A DNA stretch of 64,000 bases from Candidatus Skiveiella danica (GTDB lineage: Bacteria; Pseudomonadota; Gammaproteobacteria; Burkholderiales; Burkholderiaceae_C): NCBI GenBank assembly GCA_016721925.1, contig JADKHE010000013.1, forward strand, positions 186,001 to 250,000, given 5' to 3'. A model generated the notes under the pieces. It saw only the letters and a program-made list of their open reading frames with translations. It searched no databases and was not told the DNA's origin. The position numbers and the translations under genes are program-made. Below, in pieces: positions 15,762-25,243 of the stretch (its first letter is position 1; each line of letters opens with the position of its first letter).

Positions 15762-18700
15762 ATGACCGACCTGTCCGCCGAATTCAAGGCCCTCGCCAAC
15801 TACCGACCCACGCACAAGGTGCGCTTTGTCACCGCCGCCAGCCTGTTCGACGGCCATGATGCGGCCATCAACATCATGCGCCGCATCCTGCAGGGCATGG
15901 GCGCCGAAGTGATCCACCTGGGACACAACCGCTCGGTGGACGAAGTGGTGACGGCCGCGCTGCAGGAAGACGTGCAGGGCATCGCCATCAGCTCCTACCA
16001 GGGCGGGCATGTCGAATACTTCAAGTACATGGTGGACCTGTTGAAAAGCCGCGGCGGCGCGCACATCCAGGTCTTTGGCGGCGGCGGCGGCGTGATCGTC
16101 CCACCGGAAATCCGCGAATTGCAGGCTTACGGCGTCAGCCGGATCTACAGCCCCGAAGACGGCCAGCGCATGGGCCTGGCCGGCATGATCGGCGAGATGG
16201 TGATGCGTTGCGACCAGGACCTTACCGCTTACGCGCCCACGCAGCTGGATGCCATCCAGGGTCACGGCGAAATGGCCTGGCGCGCGCTGGCGCAACTGAT
16301 CACAGCACTTGAAAATGAGAAGGCCGATGCGCCACTGATGGCGGCGGTCAAGAAATCGGCTGCGGCCCGCAAGGTGCCGGTGCTGGGCATTACCGGCACC
16401 GGTGGTGCGGGCAAATCATCCCTTACCGACGAACTGATCCGCCGCCTGCGGCTGGACCAGAACGACACGCCGCGCGTGGCGGTGATTTCGATCGACCCGT
16501 CGCGGCGCAAGAGCGGTGGCGCCCTGCTGGGCGACCGCATCCGCATGAACGCGATCAACCCGTGGCAAAAGGGGCCGCGCGTCTTCATGCGCAGCCTGGC
16601 CACGCGTGACTTCGGAAGTGAGATCAGCAAGGCGCTGCCCGACGTGGTGGCGGCCTGCAAGGCGGCCGGCTTCGATCTGGTCATCGTGGAGACCTCGGGC
16701 ATCGGCCAGGGCGATGCCGCCATCGTGCCGCATGTGGACGTGCCGATGTACGTGATGACGCCGGAGTTTGGCGCCGCCAGCCAGCTGGAAAAGATCGACA
16801 TGCTCGATTTCGCCGAGTTCGTCGCCATCAACAAGTTCGACCGCAAGGGCGCCTCGGACGCTCTGCGCGATGTGGCCAAGCAGGTGCAGCGCAACAAGGA
16901 AGCCTGGACCACGCCAGCGGAGCAGATGCCGGTGTTCGGCACCATGGCCGCGCGCTTCAACGACGACGGCGTGACCGCGCTGTACCAGGCGCTGAAGGTC
17001 CGCCTGGCAGAGCTAGGCCTGAAGCTGGCCGAGGGGGCCCTGCCGCTGATCAGCGTACGCCACAGCACCAACCAGACGCCGGTGGTGCCGGCCGCCCGCA
17101 CCCGTTACCTGGCCGAGATCACCGACACGGTACGCGGCTACAAGAAAAAGGCCCGTGCGCAGGCGCGCCTGGCTCGCGAGATCCAGCAGCTGCGCGCCGC
17201 AGCCGCCATGCTTGAAGTTGGAAAGCCGGGCAAGGCGCGCGCGGCCGAAGCCGCCATCGATCTGGCCGTGCATCGCGAGGAAGCGCAGGACCCCTCTGCT
17301 CGCAAACTGCTGGCCCAGTGGCCCGAGATGCAGAAGGCCTATGCCGGCGATGAGTACGTGGTGAAGATCCGTGACAAGGAAATCCGCACCGCCCTGACCA
17401 CGAAGAGCCTATCGGGCACCACCATCCGCAAGGTGGCCCTGCCGCAGTACGAGGATCACGGCGAAATCCTCAAATGGCTGATGCTCGACAACGTGCCCGG
17501 CAGCTACCCCTACACCGCCGGCACCTTCGCCTTCAAGCGCGAGAACGAGGATCCAACCCGCATGTTCGCCGGTGAGGGCGACCCGTTCCGCACCAACCGC
17601 CGCTTCAAGCTGGTGAGCCAGGGCATGGATGCCAAGCGCCTGTCCACCGCGTTCGACTCGGTGACGCTGTACGGCAACGACCCGGACCTGCGCCCGGACA
17701 TCTACGGCAAGATCGGCAATTCGGGCGTGAACGTGGCCACGCTGGACGACATGAAGGTTCTCTACGGGGGGTTTGACCTCTGCAACCCCACCACCAGCGT
17801 GTCCATGACCATCAATGGCCCGGCACCCAGCATCCTGGCCATGTTCATGAACACGGCCATCGACCAGAACATCGACAAGTTCAAGGCCGACAACGGCCGC
17901 GAGCCCACCGACACCGAGACCGCCAAGATCCGCGAATGGGTGCTGGCCAACGTGCGTGGCACAGTGCAAGCCGACATCCTGAAAGAAGACCAGGGACAGA
18001 ACACCTGCATCTTCTCCACCGAGTTCAGCCTGAAGGTCATGGGCGACATCGCCAGCTACTTCGTGCACCACAACGTGCGCAATTTCTACAGCGTGTCGAT
18101 CAGCGGCTATCACATTGCCGAAGCGGGCGCCAACCCGATCAGCCAGCTGGCCTTCACGCTGTCCAACGGCTTCACCTTTGTCGAGGCCTACCTGGCGCGC
18201 GGCATGCACATCGACGATTTCGCGCCCAACCTGAGCTTTTTCTTCAGCAACGGGATGGACCCCGAGTACACCGTCATGGGCCGCGTCGCCCGCCGCATCT
18301 GGGCGGTGGCCATGAAAGAGAAGTACGGTGCGAACGAGCGCAGCCAGAAGCTCAAGTACCACATCCAGACCAGCGGCCGCAGTCTGCACGCGCAGGAGAT
18401 CCAGTTCAACGACATCCGCACCACGCTGCAGGCGCTGATCGCCATCTACGACAACTGCAACAGCCTGCACACCAACGCCTTCGACGAAGCGATCACCACA
18501 CCGACCGAAGACTCGGTGCGCCGCGCGATGGCCATCCAGCTCATCATCAACCGCGAATGGGGGCTGGCGAAGAACGAAAACCCCAACCAGGGCGCCTTCA
18601 TCATCGAAGAGCTGACCGAACTGGTGGAAGAAGCTGTTCTGAGCGAGTTCGAACGCATTGCCGAGCGTGGCGGCGTGCTGGGCGCCATGGAGACGGGCTA

Positions 18701-19055
18701 CCAGCGCGGCAAGATCCAGGACGAGTCGATGCACTACGAAATGCTCAAGCACACCGGAGAGCTGCCGATCATCGGTGTCAACACCTTCCGCAACCCCCGT
18801 GGTGATGCCGTGCATGACACGCTCGAGTTGGCCCGCAGCACCGAGGAGGAGAAGCAGAGCCAGCTGCAGCGGCTTGCGGACTTCCACACCCGCCACGCGG
18901 CCGAAGCGCCCAAGCAGCTCAAGCGCCTTCAGCAGGCCGTCATCGACAACGGCAACGTGTTCGAGGTGTTGATGGACGCCGTGCGCGTGTGCTCGCTGGG
19001 CCAGATCACCAATGCCTTGTTTGAAGTCGGTGGGCAGTATCGGCGCAACATGTAG
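15762..19055 (+). CDS. icmF: Fused isobutyryl-CoA mutase (B12-binding, G-protein chaperone and mutase domains)
   Basis: 1097 aa. Interconverts isobutyryl-CoA and n-butyryl-CoA with adenosylcobalamin. Domain order is that of IcmF. First is a B12-binding Rossmann domain (VTAASLFDGHDAAINIMRRI, with the DxHxxx cobalt-ligand His, and GGGGVIVPPEI), ~25-150. Next is the MeaI-type GTPase with P-loop GITGTGGAGKSSL (~210), SIDPSRRKSGGALLGDRIRM and NKFD (~360). The mutase barrel begins ~570 (PGSYPYTAGTFAFKRENEDP) with DMKVLYGGFDLCNPTTSVSM and ends with dimer helices. Downstream of ppk2 and 39 nt before an FAH-family gene. No split mutase gene is nearby. Confidence 0.95.
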   Translation: MTDLSAEFKALANYRPTHKVRFVTAASLFDGHDAAINIMRRILQGMGAEVIHLGHNRSVDEVVTAALQEDVQGIAISSYQGGHVEYFKYMVDLLKSRGGAHIQVFGGGGGVIVPPEIRELQAYGVSRIYSPEDGQRMGLAGMIGEMVMRCDQDLTAYAPTQLDAIQGHGEMAWRALAQLITALENEKADAPLMAAVKKSAAARKVPVLGITGTGGAGKSSLTDELIRRLRLDQNDTPRVAVISIDPSRRKSGGALLGDRIRMNAINPWQKGPRVFMRSLATRDFGSEISKALPDVVAACKAAGFDLVIVETSGIGQGDAAIVPHVDVPMYVMTPEFGAASQLEKIDMLDFAEFVAINKFDRKGASDALRDVAKQVQRNKEAWTTPAEQMPVFGTMAARFNDDGVTALYQALKVRLAELGLKLAEGALPLISVRHSTNQTPVVPAARTRYLAEITDTVRGYKKKARAQARLAREIQQLRAAAAMLEVGKPGKARAAEAAIDLAVHREEAQDPSARKLLAQWPEMQKAYAGDEYVVKIRDKEIRTALTTKSLSGTTIRKVALPQYEDHGEILKWLMLDNVPGSYPYTAGTFAFKRENEDPTRMFAGEGDPFRTNRRFKLVSQGMDAKRLSTAFDSVTLYGNDPDLRPDIYGKIGNSGVNVATLDDMKVLYGGFDLCNPTTSVSMTINGPAPSILAMFMNTAIDQNIDKFKADNGREPTDTETAKIREWVLANVRGTVQADILKEDQGQNTCIFSTEFSLKVMGDIASYFVHHNVRNFYSVSISGYHIAEAGANPISQLAFTLSNGFTFVEAYLARGMHIDDFAPNLSFFFSNGMDPEYTVMGRVARRIWAVAMKEKYGANERSQKLKYHIQTSGRSLHAQEIQFNDIRTTLQALIAIYDNCNSLHTNAFDEAITTPTEDSVRRAMAIQLIINREWGLAKNENPNQGAFIIEELTELVEEAVLSEFERIAERGGVLGAMETGYQRGKIQDESMHYEMLKHTGELPIIGVNTFRNPRGDAVHDTLELARSTEEEKQSQLQRLADFHTRHAAEAPKQLKRLQQAVIDNGNVFEVLMDAVRVCSLGQITNALFEVGGQYRRNM

Positions 19056-19094
19056 CCTGCAGCGAAGTCCCGTCCATCACACCAAGGAAGCCCC

Positions 19095-19943
19095 ATGAAA
19101 CTCGTGCGCTATGGCAAACCCGGCAAGGAAAAGCCCGGCCTGATCGACTCCGACGGCCGCTTGCGCGATCTGAGCGCGGTGGTGGCCGACATCGGCCCCG
19201 ACCAACTGAGCGATCCGGCGCTGGCCCGCCTGCGCAAGTTGAAGACCGACACCCTGCCACTCGTCAAAGGCTCGCCCCGCATGGGCTGCCCGGTCGCCGG
19301 CATCGGCAAGTTCATTGCGATTGGCCTGAACTATGCCGACCACGCCGCCGAAGCGGGCATGCCGATCCCGGCCGAGCCCATCGTTTTCATGAAAGCGACC
19401 AGCTGCATCCAGGGACCGGACGATCCCGTCATGCTGCCCAAGGGCTCGAAAAAGTCGGACTGGGAAGTCGAGCTGGGGGTGGTCATCGGCCGGCAGGCAC
19501 GGCATGTGTCACAGAAGGACGCCCTGAGCCATGTGGCCGGCTATTGCGTCGTCAACGACGTCAGCGAACGAGCCTTCCAGATCGAGCGCGGCGGCACCTG
19601 GGACAAGGGAAAAGGCTGCGACACCTTCGGCCCCATCGGCCCCTGGCTGGTGACACGGGATGAGATCGCCAACCCACAACGGCTGGACCTGTGGCTCGAC
19701 CTCAACGGCCACCGGATGCAGAACGGCAACACCCGGACCATGATCTTCAGCGTCGCCAAGGTCGTCAGCTACGTCAGCCAGTTCATGACCCTGATGCCAG
19801 GCGACGTGATCACCACAGGCACTCCGCCGGGAGTGGGCATGGGCATGAAGCCACCCGTGTTCCTGAAAAAAGGGGATGTCCTGACGCTGGGTGTGCAAGG
19901 GCTCGGAACGCAACGGCAGGTGGTGGTGCCGTTCATGCTCTGA
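19095..19943 (+). CDS. Fumarylacetoacetate hydrolase (FAH) family protein
   Basis: 282 aa. FAH-fold hydrolase, lyase or decarboxylase using a divalent metal. Seen: GKFIAIGLNYADHAAEAG, PIVFMKATSCIQGPDDPV, the metal-binding WEVELGVVIGR, YCVVNDVSERAFQ, the KGCDTFGPIGPWLV loop and VITTGTPPGVGMG. This subtype is often labelled ureidoglycolate lyase or 2,4-diketo-3-deoxy-L-fuconate hydrolase; the sequence alone does not decide. AAGGAAG precedes the start. Probably the last gene of the ppk2-icmF unit. Confidence 0.9.
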   Translation: MKLVRYGKPGKEKPGLIDSDGRLRDLSAVVADIGPDQLSDPALARLRKLKTDTLPLVKGSPRMGCPVAGIGKFIAIGLNYADHAAEAGMPIPAEPIVFMKATSCIQGPDDPVMLPKGSKKSDWEVELGVVIGRQARHVSQKDALSHVAGYCVVNDVSERAFQIERGGTWDKGKGCDTFGPIGPWLVTRDEIANPQRLDLWLDLNGHRMQNGNTRTMIFSVAKVVSYVSQFMTLMPGDVITTGTPPGVGMGMKPPVFLKKGDVLTLGVQGLGTQRQVVVPFML

Positions 19944-19944
19944 A

Positions 19945-19972
19945 GCCCGATCGAACACCGCGACGATCGGGC
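19945..19972 (+). terminator. Hairpin immediately after the FAH-family gene
   Basis: Perfect 9-bp stem GCCCGATCG / CGATCGGGC with a 10-nt loop, starting 2 nt after the stop. No T-run follows, so it is either a weak or Rho-assisted terminator or an mRNA 3'-end stabiliser. Confidence 0.55.
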
Positions 19973-20011
19973 GCCTGCACGGAATAAAATATCCCTTTCC
20001 TCAATCGGGTT

Positions 20012-20677
20012 ATGGCCATGGCAACCAAAGTCTCCGCCCTTCTGCTTACCGCCGTGTCTTCACTGTTTGCGACAGCACCGGCGCATGCGCAATCGGCCAA
20101 GGCGACCGGCGACGTCGACCTGAGTGCCAGACTTCAGGCTGCCCAAAGCGACCCGAAACTCAACGAATCCCTCTTCAAGACTGGCCGCAAGGTGGCCGCC
20201 TTCTGCGCCAACTGCCATGGTGAAGGCGGAAACAGCCCCAAGGCCGACACGCCCAACCTGGCCGGACAGAACCCGGCCTACCTGCTGGAACAGCTGCGCC
20301 AGTTTGCGGACGGGCGCCGTCGCAACGAGTTCATGGAAGGCATGATCAAGGCCATGACCGCCGATGAGAAGGTCGGGATGGTGCTGTTCTATGCCGCCCA
20401 GCCCGTCACCCCGAAGCCTCCCACCAAGCCGGCGCTGGTGGCACGTGGCAAGGAGTACTACGGCAAGACCTGCTTCCGCTGCCATGGCGAAGACGGGCGT
20501 GGCGGCGAAAAATTCGCCCGCGTCGCCGGGCAGCAGCCCGAGTACCTGACGGTCACACTCAAACGCTACCGCGTGGGCCAGGGCGTGCGCACCGATCCGC
20601 TCATGGCCGCCAACACCAAGCTAATGACCGATGCCGACATTGATGCGGTGGTCGCCTACGTCACCTCCATGCCGTAG
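20012..20677 (+). CDS. Diheme cytochrome c4-like protein
   Basis: 221 aa, exported: a cleavable signal MATKVSALLLTAVSSLFATA ends at AHA-QS (~28). Two class I cytochrome c domains each carry one heme site, FCANCHGEGGN (~residue 67) and CFRCHGEDGRGG (~155). Each has a C-terminal Met ligand region (FMEGMIKAMT and RTDPLMAANT). Two tandem CxxCH domains and the LAGQNPAYLLEQLRQFADGR signature fit the c4 family, periplasmic electron carriers to terminal oxidases. Its oxidase partner is not in the window. Confidence 0.9.
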   Translation: MAMATKVSALLLTAVSSLFATAPAHAQSAKATGDVDLSARLQAAQSDPKLNESLFKTGRKVAAFCANCHGEGGNSPKADTPNLAGQNPAYLLEQLRQFADGRRRNEFMEGMIKAMTADEKVGMVLFYAAQPVTPKPPTKPALVARGKEYYGKTCFRCHGEDGRGGEKFARVAGQQPEYLTVTLKRYRVGQGVRTDPLMAANTKLMTDADIDAVVAYVTSMP

Positions 20678-20732
20678 CCCTGGGGAGTCTTGCTGGTAAG
20701 CTCTCATTACCCGTGACTCAAGGCTCCTATTC

Positions 20733-21440
20733 ATGAAAATCCTGCTGGCGCTCTGCCTGTCTGCCGCCGTTTCCCTTCCGACACTGGCGTGGGCAGCTGA
20801 TGCCCCGTCCCCCTCCGCCAAGGCGTCCAACGTCGTGAGCGGCGAGGTCCTTGAGGTCAAGGACGTCGACATCTACACCTACCTGCGCCTGAAGACCCGG
20901 GATGGCGAGACCTGGGCAGCCGTCAGCAAGGCACCGGTCAAGGTGGGCGCGAAAGTGACCATCGAGAACCCGTCGGTGATGAAGGATTTCGGGAGCAAGG
21001 TGCTGAAGAAGACCTTCCCGATCATCGTGTTCGGCACCCTGGCGGGAACCGGGGGCAAGGAGTTTGCCTCGGCGCACGCAAACGCACCCCAGGCGGCAAC
21101 TGCCGCGACGGCGCCGATCAAGGTGCCCAAGGCGAGTGGCGCCAACGCGCGCACCGTGGCTGAAGTCCACACCAAATCTGCCGAACTGAAGGACAAGCCC
21201 GTGGTGGTTGCCGGCCAGGTCGTCAAGTTCAACCCGGCCATCATGGGCAAGAACTGGGTCCACCTGCGCGATGGCTCCGGCGATGCGGCCAAGGAAACGA
21301 ATGACATCCTCGTCACGACGCAGGCGCAGGCCAAGGTCGGCGATGTGGTCACCGTCTCGGGCGTGGTGCGCACGAACAAGGATTTCGGTGCGGGCTACAC
21401 CTACAAGGTGCTGATCGAGGACGCGACGCTCAAGCCCTGA
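20733..21440 (+). CDS. Exported OB-fold (nucleotide-binding-like) protein with two related domains
   Basis: 235 aa with signal peptide (MKILLALCLSAAVSLPTLAWA, given as start MKILLALC and cleavage at WAA-DA). Two beta-rich halves: ~33-90 (VSGEVLEVKDVDIYTYLRLK, ETWAAVSKAPVKVG) and ~150-235 (KPVVVAGQVVKFNPAIMGKN, WVHLRDGSGD, VGDVVTVSGVVRTNKDFGAG). These match the NrfJ-like/periplasmic OB-fold family. An Ala-rich linker joins the halves. It follows the cytochrome c gene by 55 nt, which suggests a periplasmic redox or heme-protein accessory role, but function is unproven. Confidence 0.78.
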   Translation: MKILLALCLSAAVSLPTLAWAADAPSPSAKASNVVSGEVLEVKDVDIYTYLRLKTRDGETWAAVSKAPVKVGAKVTIENPSVMKDFGSKVLKKTFPIIVFGTLAGTGGKEFASAHANAPQAATAATAPIKVPKASGANARTVAEVHTKSAELKDKPVVVAGQVVKFNPAIMGKNWVHLRDGSGDAAKETNDILVTTQAQAKVGDVVTVSGVVRTNKDFGAGYTYKVLIEDATLKP

Positions 21441-21456
21441 CCCCGGGCTTTCGAAC

Positions 21457-21990
21457 TCAGCCGAATTCTTTTTCGTGCATCCAGGCGGCGTGCTTGGGTG
21501 CACGCTTGGTCTTGCTCCATTCTTCGAGCATGTCCCATTTCACTTCATCGAGCTTGCGGTACATGTCGGGCGTGCCCGTATTGGCGGCCAATTCGAGACG
21601 GTGGCCGTTCGGATCGAAGAAGTAGATTGACTTGAAGATGGTGTGGTCGGTGAGGCCGACCACCGGGATGCCCGACGCTTCGAGGCGCGCCTTGGTTTCC
21701 TCCAGCGTCTTCACGCTGTCCACCTCAAAGGCAATGTGCTGCACCCATTCCGGGGTGTTCTCGTCGCGACCCATCGGCGGCGAGTTCGGGATCTCGAAGA
21801 AGGCCAGCACGTTGCCCTGGCCGGCATCCATGAACAGGTGCATGTAGGGGTCGGGTGCGTGGGTGGACGGCACCTGGTCTTCGGCGATGGCCAGCAAGAA
21901 CTTCATGTTCAGGTGCTTGACGTACCACTCCACGGTTTCCTTGGCGTCCTTGCAACGGTAGGCGACGTGGTGGATCTTGGTGATTTGCAT
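21457..21990 (-). CDS. VOC-family protein (glyoxalase/extradiol dioxygenase fold)
   Basis: 177 aa. Paired betaalphabetabetabeta units: IHHVAYRCKDAKETVEWYVK (N-terminal His), QHIAFEVDSVKTLEETKARL (second His) and IYFFDPNGHRLELAAN (Glu). These give the usual His/His/Glu metal site. Last gene of a three-gene unit with the DUF2783 protein and flavin monooxygenase, so it probably acts on the hydroxylated product, as a ring-cleaving or glyoxalase-like enzyme. GGAGA precedes its start. Confidence 0.88.
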   Translation of the reverse strand: MQITKIHHVAYRCKDAKETVEWYVKHLNMKFLLAIAEDQVPSTHAPDPYMHLFMDAGQGNVLAFFEIPNSPPMGRDENTPEWVQHIAFEVDSVKTLEETKARLEASGIPVVGLTDHTIFKSIYFFDPNGHRLELAANTGTPDMYRKLDEVKWDMLEEWSKTKRAPKHAAWMHEKEFG

Positions 21991-22034
21991 GTCTGTCTCC
22001 AGGATATTGGATGGATGGAACAGGAAGTTTCGGC

Positions 22035-22259
22035 CTAAACGTTTCGGCGCGCCAGGGCCAGGGCTTCGCGTAGCACGGCGATGTCGCCGATGTGGTTGGC
22101 CAGCAGCAGGATCAGGCGGGCGTTCAGGGCCTCGCTCTGCTCGTCGCTGAGGTCGCGATGGGTCTCGATCAGCGCTTCATAAAAGTCGTCGCCCGGCGAG
22201 AATTCGCGGAAATAGCGCTGACCGGGTTCCTTGAGGTTGGGCTGGAGTTGCAGGGGCAT
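22035..22259 (-). CDS. DUF2783 small protein
   Basis: 74 aa, acidic, helical, no signal or membrane segment (DDFYEALIETHRDLSDEQSE, LILLLANHIGDIAVLREAL). DUF2783 proteins of this size are habitually encoded between a FAD-dependent aromatic monooxygenase and a VOC protein, exactly as here, with 17 nt to the monooxygenase. Function unknown; probably an accessory subunit of the pathway. Confidence 0.85.
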   Translation of the reverse strand: MPLQLQPNLKEPGQRYFREFSPGDDFYEALIETHRDLSDEQSEALNARLILLLANHIGDIAVLREALALARRNV

Positions 22260-22276
22260 GGCAGGTTCCTTGGGGC

Positions 22277-23938
22277 TCAGGCGTTGCAGGTTGCGCGGGC
22301 GACGGCGGCGCGCACTCGGGGGGGATCAAAGGCGCGCCAGCGCGCGGCCACATGCTGGTCCGGGCGGACCAGGTAGGCGGTGCCGGGTTTCGCGTCGTAG
22401 CGGCGGGCCACCAGGCCCTGCGCATCAGCCAGCACGGTGACACCGTCGATCTGGCCACCGGATGGCGTCACGACCACGGGCTCCACAGCGATGGCATCGC
22501 CGGCGAGCGACTTGAACTGCGCCAGCGTCGCCGCATCCACCGCACCCGCGCTGTCGGCAAACACCAGCAGCTGAAACCGGTTGCCGAGTTGGTCGAGCAG
22601 CCAGGCGTCCTGGCCGGCCCGCTGGATCGGGGCATCGTCCATCGGCGCGCCGGGCACCATGTCGCCGGCGAAACTGTCGCTGTCGGGCGTGTTCAGGGCC
22701 GATTTCGTCAGGAAGGCCGGCACCGACAGGCGGCCGGAGTTGACCAGCCGGCGCGCAAACGCGTGATCCTGCGCCAGGTCGAGCACCGCGTTTCGAAAGA
22801 CCTTGCTGACGCGGCTTTTCGGCGTGATGAAGTCGGTCGAGCGCGTGGAGTTCATCAGGTTTTCGTCGGCGGCGAAGGTGCGGTCGGCGCTGTAGGTGTC
22901 CAGCAGCGCCTCGGGCGCCTTGCCGTCCATCACGAGCTGCAGCTTCCAGATCAGTTCGTCGGTGTCCTGGAAGCCCGAGTTCGCGCCGCGCGCGCCGAAC
23001 GGCGACACCTGGTGCGCCGCATCGCCCACGAACAGCGCGCGCCCGGCGCGGAAGTCCTTCATGCGCCGGCACTGGAAGGTGTAGATGCTGACCCACTCCA
23101 GATCGAACGGCCGGTCGTCGCCCAGCATGGCCTTGAGGCGGGGAATGACGTTCTCGGGCTTCTTTTCTTCCTCGGGGTCGGCATCCCAGCCGAGCTGGAA
23201 GTCGATGCGCCAGACGTTGTCGCTCTGCTTGTGCAGCAGCACGCTCTGGTTGCGGTGAAACGGCGGGTCGAACCAGAACCAGCGCTCGGCGGGGAAGTCG
23301 GCCTTCATGATCACGTCGGCGATCAGGAAACGGTCCATGAAGATGCGGCCCTCGATCTCCAGGCCCAGCATGTTGCGAATCGGGCTGCGCGCGCCGTCGG
23401 CCACGATCAGCCAGTCGGCCTCGATGTCGAAGGTGCCGTCGGGCGTGTCCACGCGCAGGCGTGCGTGGTCGGCCTCGTTCTGCACGCCCACCACCTTGTA
23501 GCGCCAGCGGATGTCGGCGCCCAGTTCCAGGGCACGGGCCACCATCACTTCTTCCAGGTAGTACTGCTGCAGGTTGATCATGCCGGGGCGCTTGTGGCCG
23601 GCGTCGGGCACCAGGTCGAAGCGATACACCTCCTTCTCGCGGAAGAAGGTGCGCCCCACATTCCAGCTCACGCCCTTGTCGCACAACGGGTCACCGACGC
23701 CCAGGCGGTCGAGCACTTCGAGCGCCCGTTTGGCGTAGCAGACGGCGCGCGAGCCGATCGACACGGTGTCGTCATCGTCGAACACCAGCACCGGCAGGCC
23801 CTTGAGCCGCGCGTCGATTGCCGCGGCCAGTCCGACCGGACCGGCGCCGACGATGATCAGCGGGCGTCGTTGCGGGGCGTCGGCCTGCAGATCGGCCGGG
23901 GCGGTGTACGGAAATTTCGGGTACGTGTAGGTCCCCAT
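22277..23938 (-). CDS. FAD-dependent aromatic monooxygenase (class A flavoprotein hydroxylase)
   Basis: 553 aa. Single-component NAD(P)H-dependent hydroxylase of the PheA/MhpA type. The FAD Rossmann motif LIIVGAGPVGLAAAID is at ~28-43, the DG motif WLIVADGARSPIRN at ~175-188 and the GD motif ALFVGDAAHQVSPFGARGAN at ~305-324. A C-terminal thioredoxin-like domain begins at ~420. First gene of the operon with DUF2783 and VOC; AGGAGA precedes ATG 23938. Substrate is likely a phenolic or aromatic acid but cannot be named. No ring-cleavage pathway genes other than the VOC gene are adjacent. Confidence 0.9.
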   Translation of the reverse strand: MGTYTYPKFPYTAPADLQADAPQRRPLIIVGAGPVGLAAAIDARLKGLPVLVFDDDDTVSIGSRAVCYAKRALEVLDRLGVGDPLCDKGVSWNVGRTFFREKEVYRFDLVPDAGHKRPGMINLQQYYLEEVMVARALELGADIRWRYKVVGVQNEADHARLRVDTPDGTFDIEADWLIVADGARSPIRNMLGLEIEGRIFMDRFLIADVIMKADFPAERWFWFDPPFHRNQSVLLHKQSDNVWRIDFQLGWDADPEEEKKPENVIPRLKAMLGDDRPFDLEWVSIYTFQCRRMKDFRAGRALFVGDAAHQVSPFGARGANSGFQDTDELIWKLQLVMDGKAPEALLDTYSADRTFAADENLMNSTRSTDFITPKSRVSKVFRNAVLDLAQDHAFARRLVNSGRLSVPAFLTKSALNTPDSDSFAGDMVPGAPMDDAPIQRAGQDAWLLDQLGNRFQLLVFADSAGAVDAATLAQFKSLAGDAIAVEPVVVTPSGGQIDGVTVLADAQGLVARRYDAKPGTAYLVRPDQHVAARWRAFDPPRVRAAVARATCNA

Positions 23939-24010
23939 GGGCCTGTCTCCTGGTGGTCAACCGTTCGGATCCCGGCCCTCGCAACGTCTGCTCCGGGGCC
24001 GGATCTGGCG

Positions 24011-24027
24011 ATTTACTATTGGTAAAT
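24011..24027. promoter_or_regulatory. Candidate operator of the monooxygenase operon
   Basis: ATTTAC-TATTG-GTAAAT, a perfect 6-bp dyad with 5-nt spacer in an AT-rich island, 73 nt upstream of the monooxygenase start. It contains a T-N11-A element with dyad symmetry as in LysR-type sites, though MarR-type binding is equally possible. No regulator gene is adjacent. Confidence 0.5.
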
Positions 24028-24143
24028 TGATTATCCTAAACGTAATTCTAATGAGATCGATTGCAGTCGGCAAGCGGAATACATCAACGCCGGTTCCTGC
24101 GCCAGCGCAGAGCGCCTGTGGCCAGGCCGGTCCAGAATGACGC

Positions 24144-25097
24144 ATGGCCCCCTTGACGCCGCCACCCCCCGGCACGCCGACGCCCCCACGCGACGGGCGC
24201 CTGTTGCTGCGCATGACCCGTCCGGCCTTTCTCACCGTGACAGCGGTGGCCTGCCTGCTCGGCCTGTCGACGGCGGCTGTCTGCACCGGTGGCCTGAAGG
24301 TGCCTCGCGCACTGGCCACCCTGCTGCTGGCCCTGGTGGCCCACGCCGGGGCCAACGTGCTCAACGACTACTTCGATGCCCGCAACGGCGCGGACGCGGC
24401 CAACGACCAGGGCCTCTTCCCGTTCACCGGCGGATCGCGGCTGATCCAGAACGGGGCGGTCAGTGTGGCCGACACCGGCCGTTGGGCAGCCTTCCTGCTG
24501 CTGGCGCTGATTCCCCTTGGGCTGTGGCTGGCGGTTCTCAGTGGCCCCGGCCTGCTGGCCATCGGCGCGGCTGGCCTGTTCCTGGCGTGGGCGTATTCGG
24601 CGCCGCCGCTGGCCCTGATGTCGCGGGGCCTGGGCGAAGCGGCCGTGGCGCTGGCCTGGTGGCTGGTGGTGCTCGGCGCAGACTACACCCAGCGCGGGCA
24701 TTTTTCGGTCATCACGGCCGCCACCGCGGTCAGCCTGGCCCTGTTGCTCGCCAACATCCTGCTGATCAACGGATTCCCCGACGCCGAGCCGGACGCACGG
24801 GTGGGCAAGCGCACGCTCGTGGTCCGTCTCGGGCCGATTCCGGCCGCCGGGTTCTACCTGGGACTGGCCTTGCTGGCGCACGGCTGGCTGGCGACGAGCG
24901 TCTGGCTGCTGATCACGCCGCGAGCTGCGATGTGGGGCCTGGTGTCGCTACCGCTGTCGCTGGCGGCAGCCGGGCTGCTGTGGCGCCACGCCGCCGCGCC
25001 GCAGCGCCTGCGACCGGCCATCGCCCTGACGATTGCGGCGGCCAGCCTGCACGGGCTGGCGATGGCGGCCGGGCTGGCCACAATGGCATGGGGCTGA
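24144..25097 (+). CDS. UbiA-superfamily prenyltransferase (MenA-like)
   Basis: 317 aa integral membrane protein with about nine helices. The first prenyl-diphosphate/Mg motif is NVLNDYFDARNG (~residues 72-83; NDxxDxxxD type), followed by FPFTGGSRLIQNG. The second is GFPDAEPDARVGKRTLVVRL (~211-230). The GGSRLI loop and DAEPDA motif resemble 1,4-dihydroxy-2-naphthoate prenyltransferases more than UbiA itself, but Burkholderiales normally lack menaquinone synthesis, so the acceptor is uncertain. Monocistronic; repeat copy A follows its stop. Confidence 0.85.
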   Translation: MAPLTPPPPGTPTPPRDGRLLLRMTRPAFLTVTAVACLLGLSTAAVCTGGLKVPRALATLLLALVAHAGANVLNDYFDARNGADAANDQGLFPFTGGSRLIQNGAVSVADTGRWAAFLLLALIPLGLWLAVLSGPGLLAIGAAGLFLAWAYSAPPLALMSRGLGEAAVALAWWLVVLGADYTQRGHFSVITAATAVSLALLLANILLINGFPDAEPDARVGKRTLVVRLGPIPAAGFYLGLALLAHGWLATSVWLLITPRAAMWGLVSLPLSLAAAGLLWRHAAAPQRLRPAIALTIAAASLHGLAMAAGLATMAWG

Positions 25098-25110
25098 GGG
25101 TCTTCCTATA

Positions 25111-25177
25111 ACTCCTGATTTGATAGCTGTTTGCGGCCATCGCACGCTGGGAAGCGGCCAATCTGAGTCCGAAAATC
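25111..25177 (+). repeat. Dispersed intergenic repeat, copy A
   Basis: A ~67-nt unit with the 30-nt core 25123-25152: ATAGC, 8 variable nt, then GCCATCGCACGCTGGGA. Left flank ACTCCTGATTTG. Aligns without gaps to five other copies (34617, 41776, 51429, 53834, 60413), all in the same orientation. Lies 13 nt after the UbiA-type gene stop. Confidence 0.85.
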
Positions 25178-25243
25178 ACCTGCGGGACGGCCGCACGGCA
25201 CCGCGTTGCCTATGATGCGGCCAACCCACCCCCTCCGGCCACC

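Noticed and set aside
22352..24025. A 557-codon plus-strand open frame opposite the flavin monooxygenase
   Set aside because: Antisense to a gene with all class A hydroxylase motifs; the composition is typical of a GC-rich shadow frame.
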